Positions 29,033-39,325 of a stretch of DNA of 64,000 bases are shown here, one piece after another. Below the pieces are notes generated by a model. That model was not told the origin of the DNA. It was given only the letters and a program-made list of their open reading frames with translations, and did no database searches. Source of the DNA: an uncultured Endomicrobiia bacterium (GTDB lineage Bacteria; Elusimicrobiota; Endomicrobiia; DTEH01); assembly GCA_937928765.1 (NCBI GenBank), contig CALFVX010000003.1:62001-126000 (forward strand), in the 5' to 3' direction. Made by a program: the position numbers and the translations under genes. Position 1 is the stretch's first letter. Every line of letters begins with the position of its first letter.

Positions 29033-31795
29033 ATGAGTTTTTATATAAAAATATTTTTTGTGTTAATTTATTTGTTTATTGTAAATTACTCATCTGCATT
29101 TAAAACAGATATTTTTAATTATAAAATTTATAAAACCGACAACTTTGATATTTACTACTCTGAAGAAAAACTTACTTTTTTAATTCCAGAATTAGAGACT
29201 TTGTTGGAAGAATCTATTGTAAGTCATTCAGATTATTTCAATATAAATTTCACATACAGAATACCATTTTTTATTTACTATGGATATCAACAATTTTTAC
29301 AAAATACAATTGTAGATGTCTCTGAAGGTACAGGAGGTGTTACCGAAGCGTTTAAAAACAGATTTCTTGTTCCATATACAGGTTCAAGAAAGCTTTTACA
29401 ACATGTTATAAATCATGAATTTATTCATGAAGTAGAGTTTAACATCTTGTATTCAGGTGGATGGAGAACACCATTGATTTTGAAATCAATTTTTTATCCT
29501 AATTGGTTATTGGAAGGATTAGCAGAGTATAGGTCTTCATTATTTGTAAAATCAACAATAGAGATGCATGTTAGAGACATGGCTTTATCTAATAATTTGA
29601 TACCTTTGCAATCTCTACATAATTTTAGTCATTTAAAACCACATCAGATACTTCCTGCTTATGAAGAATCTGCAAAACTTATAGAATTTATAGAAAAAGA
29701 ATATGGAAAAGAAAGGGTAGTTTCTATATTAAAACTTTATAGAGAAAAGTTTGATGCTAACAGTGTTTTGACAAAAACATTAGGTATAACTTTAAAACAA
29801 CTACAACAAAAATTTTTTGAAGAAATAAAGAGAGAATATAGCTATGATGTAGAAATAACTTCAAAAACAGATTTTAACATAAAAAATAAAATCTCAAAAG
29901 ATGGGGTATATCCTACATATTATTACTCACCTGTGGTTTATAAAAATCAACTAATATATGTTGGAGACATTGATGGAAAAAAGATGTTTTTTATTAAAAA
30001 AGATAATAAACAGCATCTCTTAATTCCTAAAAAAATTATAGATACTAATATAGATGTTTTACAAATTGAAAATACAAGAATTTCTGTTTCTTTTAATGGA
30101 ATATTGTGTTTTGTTGGTATAAAAAATAATAAAAGTTATGTTTATTTATATGATATAAATAAGAAAAAAATAAAAAAACTAAAAGTTTCAAATTTAGACT
30201 TAATAACTTCAAGTTTTATATCACAGAATGGAGATAAAATTTTTTTATCTGGTGTTAAAGATTGTAAAAGTGTAATATGTGTATATAATTTAAAAACAAA
30301 TACTTGTCAACAAATATTTGAAGATAAAAATTTTATTTCTCAAATAGCCTTGTCTAAAGATGAAAAAAAATTAATATACACTAAAGAACAACATTGTATA
30401 AAAAAAGATATACATACTTGGCAGACAGATATTTTTCTTTATGACTTAGAGGATAAACAAGAAAAACAAATTACTTCAACTTTGAGTGATGAAACTTTTG
30501 CATGGTTTTTAAATGATGAAGATATAATTTTTATAAGTGACTATAATGAAAATTATGATAAAAATTTCTATGGTGTTTATAATATGTTTTTAGTTAACTT
30601 AAATCAGTTAGAAAATATAATTCAGCTTACAAATGTCATAGGCGGAATTTTTTATCCTTACACATATGAAGATAGAATTTTTTTATGTTATTATAGAAAT
30701 TTTAATCAACATGTTTATGAAATTAAAAAAGAAGAAATTTTTAATAATTATATACAAAAAAATTTAATAGGATTTTTGAGAACAGAAAAAATTGATTCGA
30801 TCTCAGAAAATAAAAAATATAAAAAATCTACTCCTTATAGATTAAATTTTTCAACTGATTTATTTTTTCCTATTCTTTATTATTCCTCATATGAAGGATT
30901 AATAATGTTGTTATATTGGCAGCTGTCAGATATGGTTGCAGAACACAATTTTTTGTTAAACACAATGGTTTTAGGTGATAAAAACTATAGTTATAATTTA
31001 GCATATAAGTTTTTAAGATTTCGTCCTGCGATAATTTTAAATGTTTCAGGCGAAAAATTTTATGATTATATATATGATATCTCTAAAACATACGAAGAAT
31101 ATGATTTTGGTATTTCATATCCCTTAGATAAAATTTCATATATAAATTTTATTTTTGGATATGTTAACAAAATTTATAAAGACGAAATTTTCAATATTGA
31201 AGATTTAAAAAAAGAAAACATTTTGTACTTAAGTTATGTAAGAAATACAATTTATGGGAAATATACAGAACCTGTTGAAGGCAACTACCATCAATTGTCT
31301 TTTCAAATATCAGAAAAAATTTTTGACGGAAATTATTCTTATCAAATATTGAAATATAATTTTCTTAAATATATTCACTTAGGTAAAGAACACAGTTTGT
31401 TTTTCAACTCTAAAATTTTACATTCCACAGGTAAAGATAAAATACTTTTTAATTTAGGTGGGGCAGGAAATATTGCTGGTATTTGGTATGATGATATTAA
31501 ATCACAACAGGTTTATATTCTAAAATTAGGATATAGACTACCTGTTGTTTATGACATAAATTATCATATGTGGTATATGTTTCCAGATTTTTTCTTTAAA
31601 GGATTTTATATAGAACCATTTATAGATGTTGGTTTTGATAAAGATTTTTATAATTATAATTCATATGGGATTAAATTTAAAGTAAACACTTTTATATTAC
31701 AAACATATTTATTAAAGCTAGAGTTAGTTTTTGCGAAAAGGTTTGATCACGAATATGGGATAATTACTTATTTTAATATTTCTGGAGGAATTTAA
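29033..31795 (+). CDS. Exported metallopeptidase-like / PD40-TolB propeller / outer-membrane barrel fusion
   Basis: Signal peptide; VINHEFIHEVEF (HExxH) with LLEGLAEYRSS; mid-region propeller-like repeats; aromatic beta-strand-rich C-terminus. Confidence 0.7.
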   Translation: MSFYIKIFFVLIYLFIVNYSSAFKTDIFNYKIYKTDNFDIYYSEEKLTFLIPELETLLEESIVSHSDYFNINFTYRIPFFIYYGYQQFLQNTIVDVSEGTGGVTEAFKNRFLVPYTGSRKLLQHVINHEFIHEVEFNILYSGGWRTPLILKSIFYPNWLLEGLAEYRSSLFVKSTIEMHVRDMALSNNLIPLQSLHNFSHLKPHQILPAYEESAKLIEFIEKEYGKERVVSILKLYREKFDANSVLTKTLGITLKQLQQKFFEEIKREYSYDVEITSKTDFNIKNKISKDGVYPTYYYSPVVYKNQLIYVGDIDGKKMFFIKKDNKQHLLIPKKIIDTNIDVLQIENTRISVSFNGILCFVGIKNNKSYVYLYDINKKKIKKLKVSNLDLITSSFISQNGDKIFLSGVKDCKSVICVYNLKTNTCQQIFEDKNFISQIALSKDEKKLIYTKEQHCIKKDIHTWQTDIFLYDLEDKQEKQITSTLSDETFAWFLNDEDIIFISDYNENYDKNFYGVYNMFLVNLNQLENIIQLTNVIGGIFYPYTYEDRIFLCYYRNFNQHVYEIKKEEIFNNYIQKNLIGFLRTEKIDSISENKKYKKSTPYRLNFSTDLFFPILYYSSYEGLIMLLYWQLSDMVAEHNFLLNTMVLGDKNYSYNLAYKFLRFRPAIILNVSGEKFYDYIYDISKTYEEYDFGISYPLDKISYINFIFGYVNKIYKDEIFNIEDLKKENILYLSYVRNTIYGKYTEPVEGNYHQLSFQISEKIFDGNYSYQILKYNFLKYIHLGKEHSLFFNSKILHSTGKDKILFNLGGAGNIAGIWYDDIKSQQVYILKLGYRLPVVYDINYHMWYMFPDFFFKGFYIEPFIDVGFDKDFYNYNSYGIKFKVNTFILQTYLLKLELVFAKRFDHEYGIITYFNISGGI

Positions 31796-31801
31796 ATTTT
31801 T

Positions 31802-32764
31802 ATGCCAAAAATAAAAAGGAAAAAAATTTTTTTAAAAAGAATTACTATAACAATATTATCAATTATTTTAGTATATGCAATTATTTATCAAAGTATAGGA
31901 TTAGTTGTACATTCTAAAAAAGAAGTTATTGTTCCAAATATAGAAAATAAACCTGTAGCCGAAGCATTAAGTATTGTTTCAGACTTAGGACTTGGACTTA
32001 AAAAAATTGGTGAAACATATAATCCTAATTTTCCAGCAGGGAGTGTTGTTCTACAGCAACCACCTGCAGGAATGACTGTAAGAAAAGGAAAGATTATTGG
32101 TGTTATAATAAGTCTAGGTGGAGAAAAAGTTTTTGTGCCAAATGTAATTGGTGAAGATAGGCGGAAAGCAGAGGTGCTCCTAAGACAATATGGCGTTTTG
32201 GTTGGAACAATCACAGAATGTTATTCTTTAAAATATCAGAGAAATAAAGTAGTAAGTCAGAGCTATCTAGAAGGTAGTATAGTAGATAAAAACACTCTGG
32301 TTGATTTAAAAATTTCTTTAGGTTTGCCTCCACAAGATATTATTCTTATGCCGGATTTTGTTAATAAAAATATTTCAGAAGTCAAATTATGGGCTGAAAA
32401 TTATGGTATAAAATTAAATATAAATTATAAATTAGTAGAACATTTTTCACAAGAAGGTATCGTTATAGAACAAAAGCCGTCTTATGATACAATACTTAAT
32501 CCTGAAGATGAAGTAGAAATAACTGTTTCAAAGATAAATGATAAAGAAGAAAAGTCTATAAATAGTTATAATTTTGAATACGAACTACCTTTTGTAGGCA
32601 AGTCACAAAAGAATGTTAAAATAATACAGATAAGTGATGAAGGCGAATATGTTTTGTATAATAAAATCACAAATCCTAAAGAAAAAATATTGCTTTATGT
32701 TCCGCCAAGAAAAAATTCAAAATTAAGAATTTTTTTAGATGGAGTTTTAATAGATGAGAAATAA
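31802..32764 (+). CDS. Membrane-anchored PASTA-domain protein
   Basis: N-terminal TM; three PASTA-like repeats VPNIENKPVAEALSIV..., VPNVIGEDRRKAEVLLRQ..., MPDFVNKNISEVKLWA... Confidence 0.85.
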   Translation: MPKIKRKKIFLKRITITILSIILVYAIIYQSIGLVVHSKKEVIVPNIENKPVAEALSIVSDLGLGLKKIGETYNPNFPAGSVVLQQPPAGMTVRKGKIIGVIISLGGEKVFVPNVIGEDRRKAEVLLRQYGVLVGTITECYSLKYQRNKVVSQSYLEGSIVDKNTLVDLKISLGLPPQDIILMPDFVNKNISEVKLWAENYGIKLNINYKLVEHFSQEGIVIEQKPSYDTILNPEDEVEITVSKINDKEEKSINSYNFEYELPFVGKSQKNVKIIQISDEGEYVLYNKITNPKEKILLYVPPRKNSKLRIFLDGVLIDEK

Positions 32765-33467
32765 AAGTTTAAAAGAATTTTTAAAACCATTACCAAGAAT
32801 TTCTGTTTCGTTGCTTAACAGTGATTTAGCAGATTTAAAAAATGTTGTTCAAAAGTTAGAATCTGCAAAGATAAAAGTTTTGCATTTAGATATAATGGAT
32901 GGACATTTTGTAGATAATTTAACTTTTGGTCCACAAATAGTAAAATCTTTAAGAAAACATACAAGATGTTTTCTTGATGTGCACTTGATGATAGAAAATC
33001 CGCAGAAAACTTTTAAAGAATATATTTATTCTGGAGCAGATCTTATTGTTTTTCATTATGAATCTTTAAATGAAGATGATATAGAAAATCTAATCTTTGA
33101 AATTAAACAAAACAAAATTTTCTGTGGAATTTCAATAAAACCAAAAACAGATGTAGAGAAAATTTTTTCTTATTTAAAACTTTTAGATTTAGTATTAGTT
33201 ATGACAGTAGAACCTGGTTTTGGGGGACAAAAAATTTTATTTGATTGTATAAATAAAATTAAAATTTTAAATGAATATCGTAGAGATAACAATTTAGATT
33301 TTTTAATTTCTTCAGACGGTGGAATTAACGAAAAAAACATAAAAGAAATTATTTTATTAGGTTGTGATCTACCAGTTGTAGGTAATGCAATTTTTAAACA
33401 TAAAGATTTTGTTTCAAAAACAAAGTATATCCTATCGTTGACAAAAAGAATAAAATATAATATATAA
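32754..33467 (+). CDS. rpe: Ribulose-phosphate 3-epimerase
   Basis: LHLDIMDGHFVDNLTFGPQIVKSLR, VMTVEPGFGGQKI, SDGGINEKNI. Confidence 0.92.
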   Translation: MRNKSLKEFLKPLPRISVSLLNSDLADLKNVVQKLESAKIKVLHLDIMDGHFVDNLTFGPQIVKSLRKHTRCFLDVHLMIENPQKTFKEYIYSGADLIVFHYESLNEDDIENLIFEIKQNKIFCGISIKPKTDVEKIFSYLKLLDLVLVMTVEPGFGGQKILFDCINKIKILNEYRRDNNLDFLISSDGGINEKNIKEIILLGCDLPVVGNAIFKHKDFVSKTKYILSLTKRIKYNI

Positions 33468-33476
33468 ATTCTAAAT

Positions 33477-34211
33477 ATGAATTCTAAATTTGTTGAAGAA
33501 TTAAAAAAATTGGTGAAACTACAAAATTTTGACAAAGAAATAAGAGAATTAGAAGAAGAAATTTATTTAATTCCTAAAGAAATAGATAATTTAAACTCGC
33601 AAATAAAACAATTTCAACAAAATATTGCTTCAAGCAAAGAAGAAATAAAAAATATTCAATTAAGGATAAAACAAAAAGAATTAGACATCCAAACTATAGA
33701 ACAACAAATTAAAAAATACTCTCAAGAATTAAATTCTGTAAAAACAAACGAACAATATCGAGCTTTACTTAAAGAGATTGAGCAATTGAATCAACAAAAA
33801 GATAGTTTAGAAACAGAAATTTTACAACTGATGACAAATATAGATGAAATACAGAATGAGCTAAATACAAAAGATAAAGAGTATACTCAAAAACAGAAAG
33901 AAATAGAACAAAAAATCAAAGAATTACAGCAAAAACAACAACAACAACAAAAAAAATTTCAAAATGTCAAAGAAGAAAGAGAAAAGTTTGCTTCTGAAAT
34001 TGAAAAAAAGTACCTTGAAATTTATGAACATATAAATTCTAATAAAGAAGATGCTTTATCTGTTGTAAATATGATGGATAAAAGTTGTGGCAAATGTCAT
34101 ATGAAGCTTACACAACAGGAAATAAACGAAATTTCAAAGTATGAAGAAATTGTTTTCTGTGAATCCTGTTCAAGAATACTATATATACCTAAAGATTTAG
34201 AAAATATTTGA
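33477..34211 (+). CDS. Coiled-coil protein with C4-type zinc ribbon
   Basis: Coiled-coil N-terminus; CGKCHMKLTQQEINEI...IVFCESCSRILY. Confidence 0.85.
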   Translation: MNSKFVEELKKLVKLQNFDKEIRELEEEIYLIPKEIDNLNSQIKQFQQNIASSKEEIKNIQLRIKQKELDIQTIEQQIKKYSQELNSVKTNEQYRALLKEIEQLNQQKDSLETEILQLMTNIDEIQNELNTKDKEYTQKQKEIEQKIKELQQKQQQQQKKFQNVKEEREKFASEIEKKYLEIYEHINSNKEDALSVVNMMDKSCGKCHMKLTQQEINEISKYEEIVFCESCSRILYIPKDLENI

Positions 34212-34217
34212 TCCTTG

Positions 34218-34623
34218 GAACATAGAAGTTAATGTATCGCTCTGCTAGGTAATATTTTAGCAGAGAGGAAAGTCCGGTCTTCCCTTCTACAAGCTTTGTC
34301 TTGTAGAAGAAAAATGTAGTCTGCGAGTTTGAAAATAATAATAAAAAAATATGTTTATTTTCAAACGAAGCAGACCATCCCACAAAGCTTGTGGGATAGA
34401 GGTGCGAACAGAGACGTCCTGTTCCTTAAGGGATAGGATATTTCATCCTATTATTAAATTATAATGGGATGGGATAAGTTGTAGAAACATATCTCAGAAT
34501 TTCTGAGATTTAGATCTACAGGTGAAACGGCTAAATCCTTGCAGGAAGCAAGACCAAATTTTTGGTAGGTCGCAAAAGATGAATGATACACTATAGACAG
34601 AAACCGGCTTACTTCTTTGTTTC
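34218..34623 (+). ncRNA. rnpB: RNase P RNA (bacterial type A-like)
   Basis: GAGGAAAGTCCGG, ACAGAGACG, GGTGAAACGGCTAAATCC, ATAGACAGAAACCGGCTTAC; P1 GAACATAGAAGT/ACTTCTTTGTTTC. Confidence 0.95.
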
Positions 34624-34683
34624 AAGATGTTTTAGTAATTAATGGTTGACAATTTTTAAAAAATTTTATAAAAATTAAAAAAT

Positions 34684-35769
34684 ATGTTTTTAGATATTTT
34701 TTATAAGAAAGGATGTGTAGGATTAGATATCGGATCGAAAAATATTAAAATAGTATATCTTACCCGCGGTAAAGAAAAAAGATATAAACTTCACACATAT
34801 AAAATCTTACCATTACCTAAAGAAATAAGCGAGTCAGAAACAACTCAGGAAACAAAAAATTCTGTTATTGCAGAAATTATCAAAGATTTTTTTTCAAAAC
34901 ATAAATCTTTGCCTAAGAAAGTTGCAATTTCAGTTGCTGGATCTTCTGTTGTAGTAAGATATATTAAACTTCCTATGATGACAAAAGAAGAGCTTGAAAA
35001 ATCTATTTCTATAGAAGTAGAACCTTTTATTCCTTTTCCTATTTCAGATGTGTATTTAAGTTTTGATATTTTAGGCGAAGTTTTAGACGAAGGGATAAAA
35101 AAGAACGAAGTAGTTGTTGTTGCAGCAAAGAAAGATTTTATAGATTCAAAGATAAGGTTACTTAAAGAATGTAAAATTATGCCTGTATACATTGATGTAG
35201 ATGTTTTTGTTTTAGAAAATTTGATAAAATATAATTATAATATAGAAAATGAGATAGTGTGTGTTGTGAATGTTGGTTGGAATATTACAAATATTGGTAT
35301 TATAGAAGATAGAGTTACTAGGGTTTGTCGTGATTTACCAATTGGATTAATTAATATTGTTAACAATCTAAAAAAAACACAACAAGTTGAAGATCAAATA
35401 ATAATAGAATATTTTAAAAATTACGGATTAATTATTACAGAAGAACAAAAAGAACAATATCTTAAAGAAGATAAAAAAACAGAACTTTTGTTTTCAAAAA
35501 ATCTAATTTTATCATTAAAAGAATTTATCTCAGAATTACATAAAGTTGTTGATTTTTATTATTTTCAAAAGGGAGAACAAAAACCGCTGTCAAAAATATT
35601 TTTAAGTGGTGGCGGTAGCATTATTAAAAATCTGGATTTATATTTTTATGACGAATTTAAAGTTGAAACAGAAATAGTTAACCCGTTTATAAATATAGAA
35701 ATTTCAGAAGAGATTCCTTTAGAAATTAGACAAATATTTGCTGTATCTGTTGGGTTAGCAATGAAGTAA
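34684..35769 (+). CDS. pilM: Type IV pilus assembly protein PilM
   Basis: VGLDIGSKNIKIVYL..., KLPMMTKEELEKSISIEVEPFIPFPISDVYLSFDIL. Confidence 0.92.
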   Translation: MFLDIFYKKGCVGLDIGSKNIKIVYLTRGKEKRYKLHTYKILPLPKEISESETTQETKNSVIAEIIKDFFSKHKSLPKKVAISVAGSSVVVRYIKLPMMTKEELEKSISIEVEPFIPFPISDVYLSFDILGEVLDEGIKKNEVVVVAAKKDFIDSKIRLLKECKIMPVYIDVDVFVLENLIKYNYNIENEIVCVVNVGWNITNIGIIEDRVTRVCRDLPIGLINIVNNLKKTQQVEDQIIIEYFKNYGLIITEEQKEQYLKEDKKTELLFSKNLILSLKEFISELHKVVDFYYFQKGEQKPLSKIFLSGGGSIIKNLDLYFYDEFKVETEIVNPFINIEISEEIPLEIRQIFAVSVGLAMK

Positions 35770-35796
35770 AGATAAAAATATTATTTTATTAAAAAT

Positions 35797-36363
35797 ATGG
35801 TTGATATAAATCTTTTACCAAAAGAAATAGTAGAACAACAAAAATTACAAAATTTAATAAAATTAACAGTTTTTATTTCCTTATTTATAACTTGTGTATT
35901 TGTAGGAATTTACATTTTAAGATTGTCATACTTAACTAATCTAAACTTACAATCTTCAAAATTAGATATGGAACTTAAGAAGTTAGAACCTATACTTAAA
36001 GAAGTTAAACAATTAGAGTCAGTAAAAGCTATATTACAAGCAAGAAAAGATCTTGTAGAAAATCTTTTAAATAATGGGTTAATTTATTCAAGGTTTATGT
36101 CAAGATTGTTAAAATTATTGCCAGAAAGGGTATGGTTTACAGATTTGTCGACAGAGACAGTTTTTACGAATGATAGAAAGATTAAAGAGTTAAAAGTGAT
36201 GTTAAACTGTAGTTGTTATGATAAGTTTTCTATAGCTGACTTTCTGTCTAATTTAGAACAATCACAAAATTTTAAAAATGTCAATTTAGGACCAATAGAA
36301 GTTTCGCTACAAGGTAAATATGAACTTCATAACTTTAAGTTAGAGTTTGTTTATTCTGAATAA
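35797..36363 (+). CDS. pilN: Type IV pilus assembly protein PilN
   Basis: MVDINLLP start, single TM, LLPERVWFTDLSTE; operon context. Confidence 0.9.
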   Translation: MVDINLLPKEIVEQQKLQNLIKLTVFISLFITCVFVGIYILRLSYLTNLNLQSSKLDMELKKLEPILKEVKQLESVKAILQARKDLVENLLNNGLIYSRFMSRLLKLLPERVWFTDLSTETVFTNDRKIKELKVMLNCSCYDKFSIADFLSNLEQSQNFKNVNLGPIEVSLQGKYELHNFKLEFVYSE

Positions 36364-36365
36364 TT

Positions 36366-36908
36366 ATGAAAAAAGAATATCAAAATTTAATTGCTATATT
36401 TATAGGAGTGGTTTTTGTTATTTTTTTATATTTTAAATTTTTATTATCTCCTCTAAATAAAAAAATTGTTTTGACAGAAAAAAATATTATAGAGAAATCG
36501 CAGCAACTAAGAAAAGCAAAAATTCTTGCTGAAAGTTTACCATTCTTACAACAAGAGACACAATTTCTAAAATTTGAAATTGAAGAATTTGAGAAAAAAG
36601 TTCCTAAAGAAACAAATATTCCTGAATTGTTGAAAATTATTTCTAAAGAATCACAAAACTATAATATAAAAATACTCCGCATCGATAAACAAGATATAGT
36701 TTCTTTAGCAAGAGAATTTAATGAGATTCCTTTTAAATTAAACTTTAAATGTAGTTATCATAATTTAGGACAATTTTTAACAAGTATTGCACAACAAAAA
36801 AGAATATTTTCTACTGCAAATTTAAAACTTAGATACGAAGGCATCACTAGTAGTACAGATGAGCATATAAATGGAGAATGTCTTGTTATTGCTTATATTT
36901 TAAAATGA
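36366..36908 (+). CDS. pilO: Type IV pilus assembly protein PilO
   Basis: Single TM, coiled coil, VPKETNIPELLKIISKESQNYNIKILRI; operon context. Confidence 0.88.
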   Translation: MKKEYQNLIAIFIGVVFVIFLYFKFLLSPLNKKIVLTEKNIIEKSQQLRKAKILAESLPFLQQETQFLKFEIEEFEKKVPKETNIPELLKIISKESQNYNIKILRIDKQDIVSLAREFNEIPFKLNFKCSYHNLGQFLTSIAQQKRIFSTANLKLRYEGITSSTDEHINGECLVIAYILK

Positions 36909-37408
36909 AAATAAAAATATTATCAATAGTATCAATCTTTTTATTTTCTTGTAGTAAAGAATTGCAGAAGATAGAGGTTAGTAACAAACCTGTATCAACA
37001 CCACAAGCAATAACTTCTTTTCAACCGCCAAAAAAAGAAGTTAAAGAAAAATATCTATATGAGGGGTTATCTTATAGAGATCCTTTTGTTCCACTTTCTG
37101 GCGAACAAATTGCAAAATCACAGTTAGATATTACAAAAGAAGCTGTGAGTGTACCGTTAGGCAGTTTACAGTTGAAAGGTTTTATAATAGATAGGAAAGA
37201 CAAAATTGCCTTATTTAGTAGTCCATATGGAAGTTATTTATTAGTTAATGGTAAGTTGTATGATAATATGAATAGGAAAGTTAAAAATATCTCAGGTAAG
37301 ATAAGTTTTGATAGCAAAAATCGTCCTCAAGGTGTAGTTTTAGTAACGGATGATGGAGAAATAAAAGAATTTAAATTAAACTCAAAAGAAAACCAAATTA
37401 GGTTTTAG
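36878..37408 (+). CDS. pilP: Pilus assembly lipoprotein PilP-like
   Basis: Lipobox FLFSCSKE; SYRDPFVPLSG, LGSLQLKGFIIDRKDKIALFSSPYGSYLLVNG; likely start 36905. Confidence 0.8.
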   Translation: MSCYCLYFKMKIKILSIVSIFLFSCSKELQKIEVSNKPVSTPQAITSFQPPKKEVKEKYLYEGLSYRDPFVPLSGEQIAKSQLDITKEAVSVPLGSLQLKGFIIDRKDKIALFSSPYGSYLLVNGKLYDNMNRKVKNISGKISFDSKNRPQGVVLVTDDGEIKEFKLNSKENQIRF

Positions 37409-37427
37409 CGGGAGGAATAAATTTTTT

Positions 37428-39308
37428 ATGAATGTAAGAAATCTTATCAAAAAAGATATAATTATTATAACAATTTTAACATTGTCTAGTTTGTTTTTTC
37501 AACAAGTTCAACAACAAGGTTCTACAGCTGCAACCCTTGAAATTGTAAATTCTGTAAATGAAGATCAAAAAAAAGATGTTAAACAACAAGAAAATTTTTC
37601 TTCACAACAAGAAGTAATAAAATCACAAGTTGGTGTTTTTAATGAATTAACTAATGTTGTAATAGAAAATAATGTGGTTAAACTTATTTTTAATTTTAAA
37701 CCAGAAGTTAAAAAATTTTTTTTAGATAACCCACCAAGGATAGTTTTAGATATAGCAAATTGTGTTTTTAAGTTAGATAAAGAAGAAATTGTTGTTGAAA
37801 ATGAAATTATAAAAAAAATTCGTGCTAGACAGTTTAAAACAGAGCCACGAAAAGTTGTTCGTTTAGTTTTTGATTTATTTCAAAGTCAAGATTACGATAT
37901 AACTATAGATGGAAATGAAATAAGGGTTGTTTTTAAAAAACAATTACAACAAAAAATACCTGAACAATCACAAAAAATAAAAGATGAAAAAAAAGAAACA
38001 TATGTAGAAAAGCAGAAATTACCCACAGAAAATAAAAAATTTACTTTACCAAAAACATTGGTTACATTAGAATGTATAGATGCAGACATTCCTGATGTTT
38101 TACAAATGTTAGCTATAAAGTCAAAGTTAAATATTATTTATGGTCCAGATGTTATAGGAAAAGTTACTATAAGTTTAAAAAATGTTCCTTTTGATAAAGC
38201 ATTTGAAAATTTATTAAAGATTACAGGTTTAACATATGTTGCTGTTTCAGAAAATATTATAAGAGTTGCCTCTCCGCAAACAATTGAACAAGAAAGGAGT
38301 TTAGATGTTGTATATACAAAAATTTTTCCATTAAATTATGCTTCAGCAAAAGATGTTGCAATACAAATAGACCAAATTCGTCAGGCAGAAAAACGAACTA
38401 AAGGGATGATAATACCAGATTTAAGAACAAACTCTTTAATTATTACAGAGACAGAAGAAGGTTTACAGTATATAGAAGAATTAATTAAAAAACTTGATGT
38501 AAAACCATATCAGGTTTCTATAGAAGCACAGGTTATAGATATTTCATTGAATAATCTAAGTGATTTAGGAGTACAATGGGGTGGTTGGGGTTTGGAGATA
38601 CAGGAAGGAAACCAGGCTAGATTTACTACTGAAAAAGATGTTCTTGGATATACATATAAATGGGAAGATATTCCAGGAAGTAATTTGCAGACAGCTGAAG
38701 CCATAACTTCAGTTTTTCCTACAGGAGTAACTCCATTTTTAAATTTTATATTTGGCAAGATCTCTCTGCGCAGCGGATTTTCAGCACAAGCAGCTATTGC
38801 AGCTTTGGTTTCTAAAGGTAAAGCAAAAGTTCTTTCTAGTCCAAGAGTTACCACTTTAAACAACAAAACAGCGGTGATTCTTGCTGGCGAGAAAATACCA
38901 TACAAAACATCAAAGACACAAACAACTACAGGTGCAGGAGGCATAACTACAACACAGGAAAGTTGGGAGTATATTACAGCAGGAATACAACTTACTGTTA
39001 CACCAACTGTAAGTCCTGATGGATGGATCACTATGGATGTAAAACCTAAAGTTGATATTCCACAAATTTCTGCTGCAGGTGCTCCTCCTACGATTAAATC
39101 GCGAGAAACACAAGTAACAGTTATGCTTAAAAATAACGAATCTTTGGTAATAGGTGGCTTAATAACAGACCAGGATGTAGAAACAATAAGGAAAGTTCCA
39201 TTATTAGGAGATGTTCCTATTTTAGGATATTTATTTAAATATAAGGGCACAGCTAAACAAAAGACAGAACTTATAATACTTCTTACACCAAGAATTATTG
39301 AGAACTAA
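37428..39308 (+). CDS. pilQ: Type IV pilus secretin PilQ
   Basis: AMIN domain, STN/secretin N domains, SPRVTTLNNKTAVILAGEKIPY, VIGGLITDQDVETIRKVPLLGDVPILGYLFK. Confidence 0.95.
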   Translation: MNVRNLIKKDIIIITILTLSSLFFQQVQQQGSTAATLEIVNSVNEDQKKDVKQQENFSSQQEVIKSQVGVFNELTNVVIENNVVKLIFNFKPEVKKFFLDNPPRIVLDIANCVFKLDKEEIVVENEIIKKIRARQFKTEPRKVVRLVFDLFQSQDYDITIDGNEIRVVFKKQLQQKIPEQSQKIKDEKKETYVEKQKLPTENKKFTLPKTLVTLECIDADIPDVLQMLAIKSKLNIIYGPDVIGKVTISLKNVPFDKAFENLLKITGLTYVAVSENIIRVASPQTIEQERSLDVVYTKIFPLNYASAKDVAIQIDQIRQAEKRTKGMIIPDLRTNSLIITETEEGLQYIEELIKKLDVKPYQVSIEAQVIDISLNNLSDLGVQWGGWGLEIQEGNQARFTTEKDVLGYTYKWEDIPGSNLQTAEAITSVFPTGVTPFLNFIFGKISLRSGFSAQAAIAALVSKGKAKVLSSPRVTTLNNKTAVILAGEKIPYKTSKTQTTTGAGGITTTQESWEYITAGIQLTVTPTVSPDGWITMDVKPKVDIPQISAAGAPPTIKSRETQVTVMLKNNESLVIGGLITDQDVETIRKVPLLGDVPILGYLFKYKGTAKQKTELIILLTPRIIEN

Positions 39309-39325
39309 TTTTCTTTTTATGTTTT

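Noticed and set aside
33934-33960. CAA triplet repeat (poly-Q)
   Set aside because: Lies within a coiled-coil coding sequence and is short; compositional rather than a repeat element.
38510-39250. 246 aa antisense ORF opposite pilQ
   Set aside because: Shadow frame of a clearly coding secretin gene; same reasoning for 49001-49669 (leuA), 3189-3476, 4490-4723, 22835-23134, 31888-32214 and 34845-35192.
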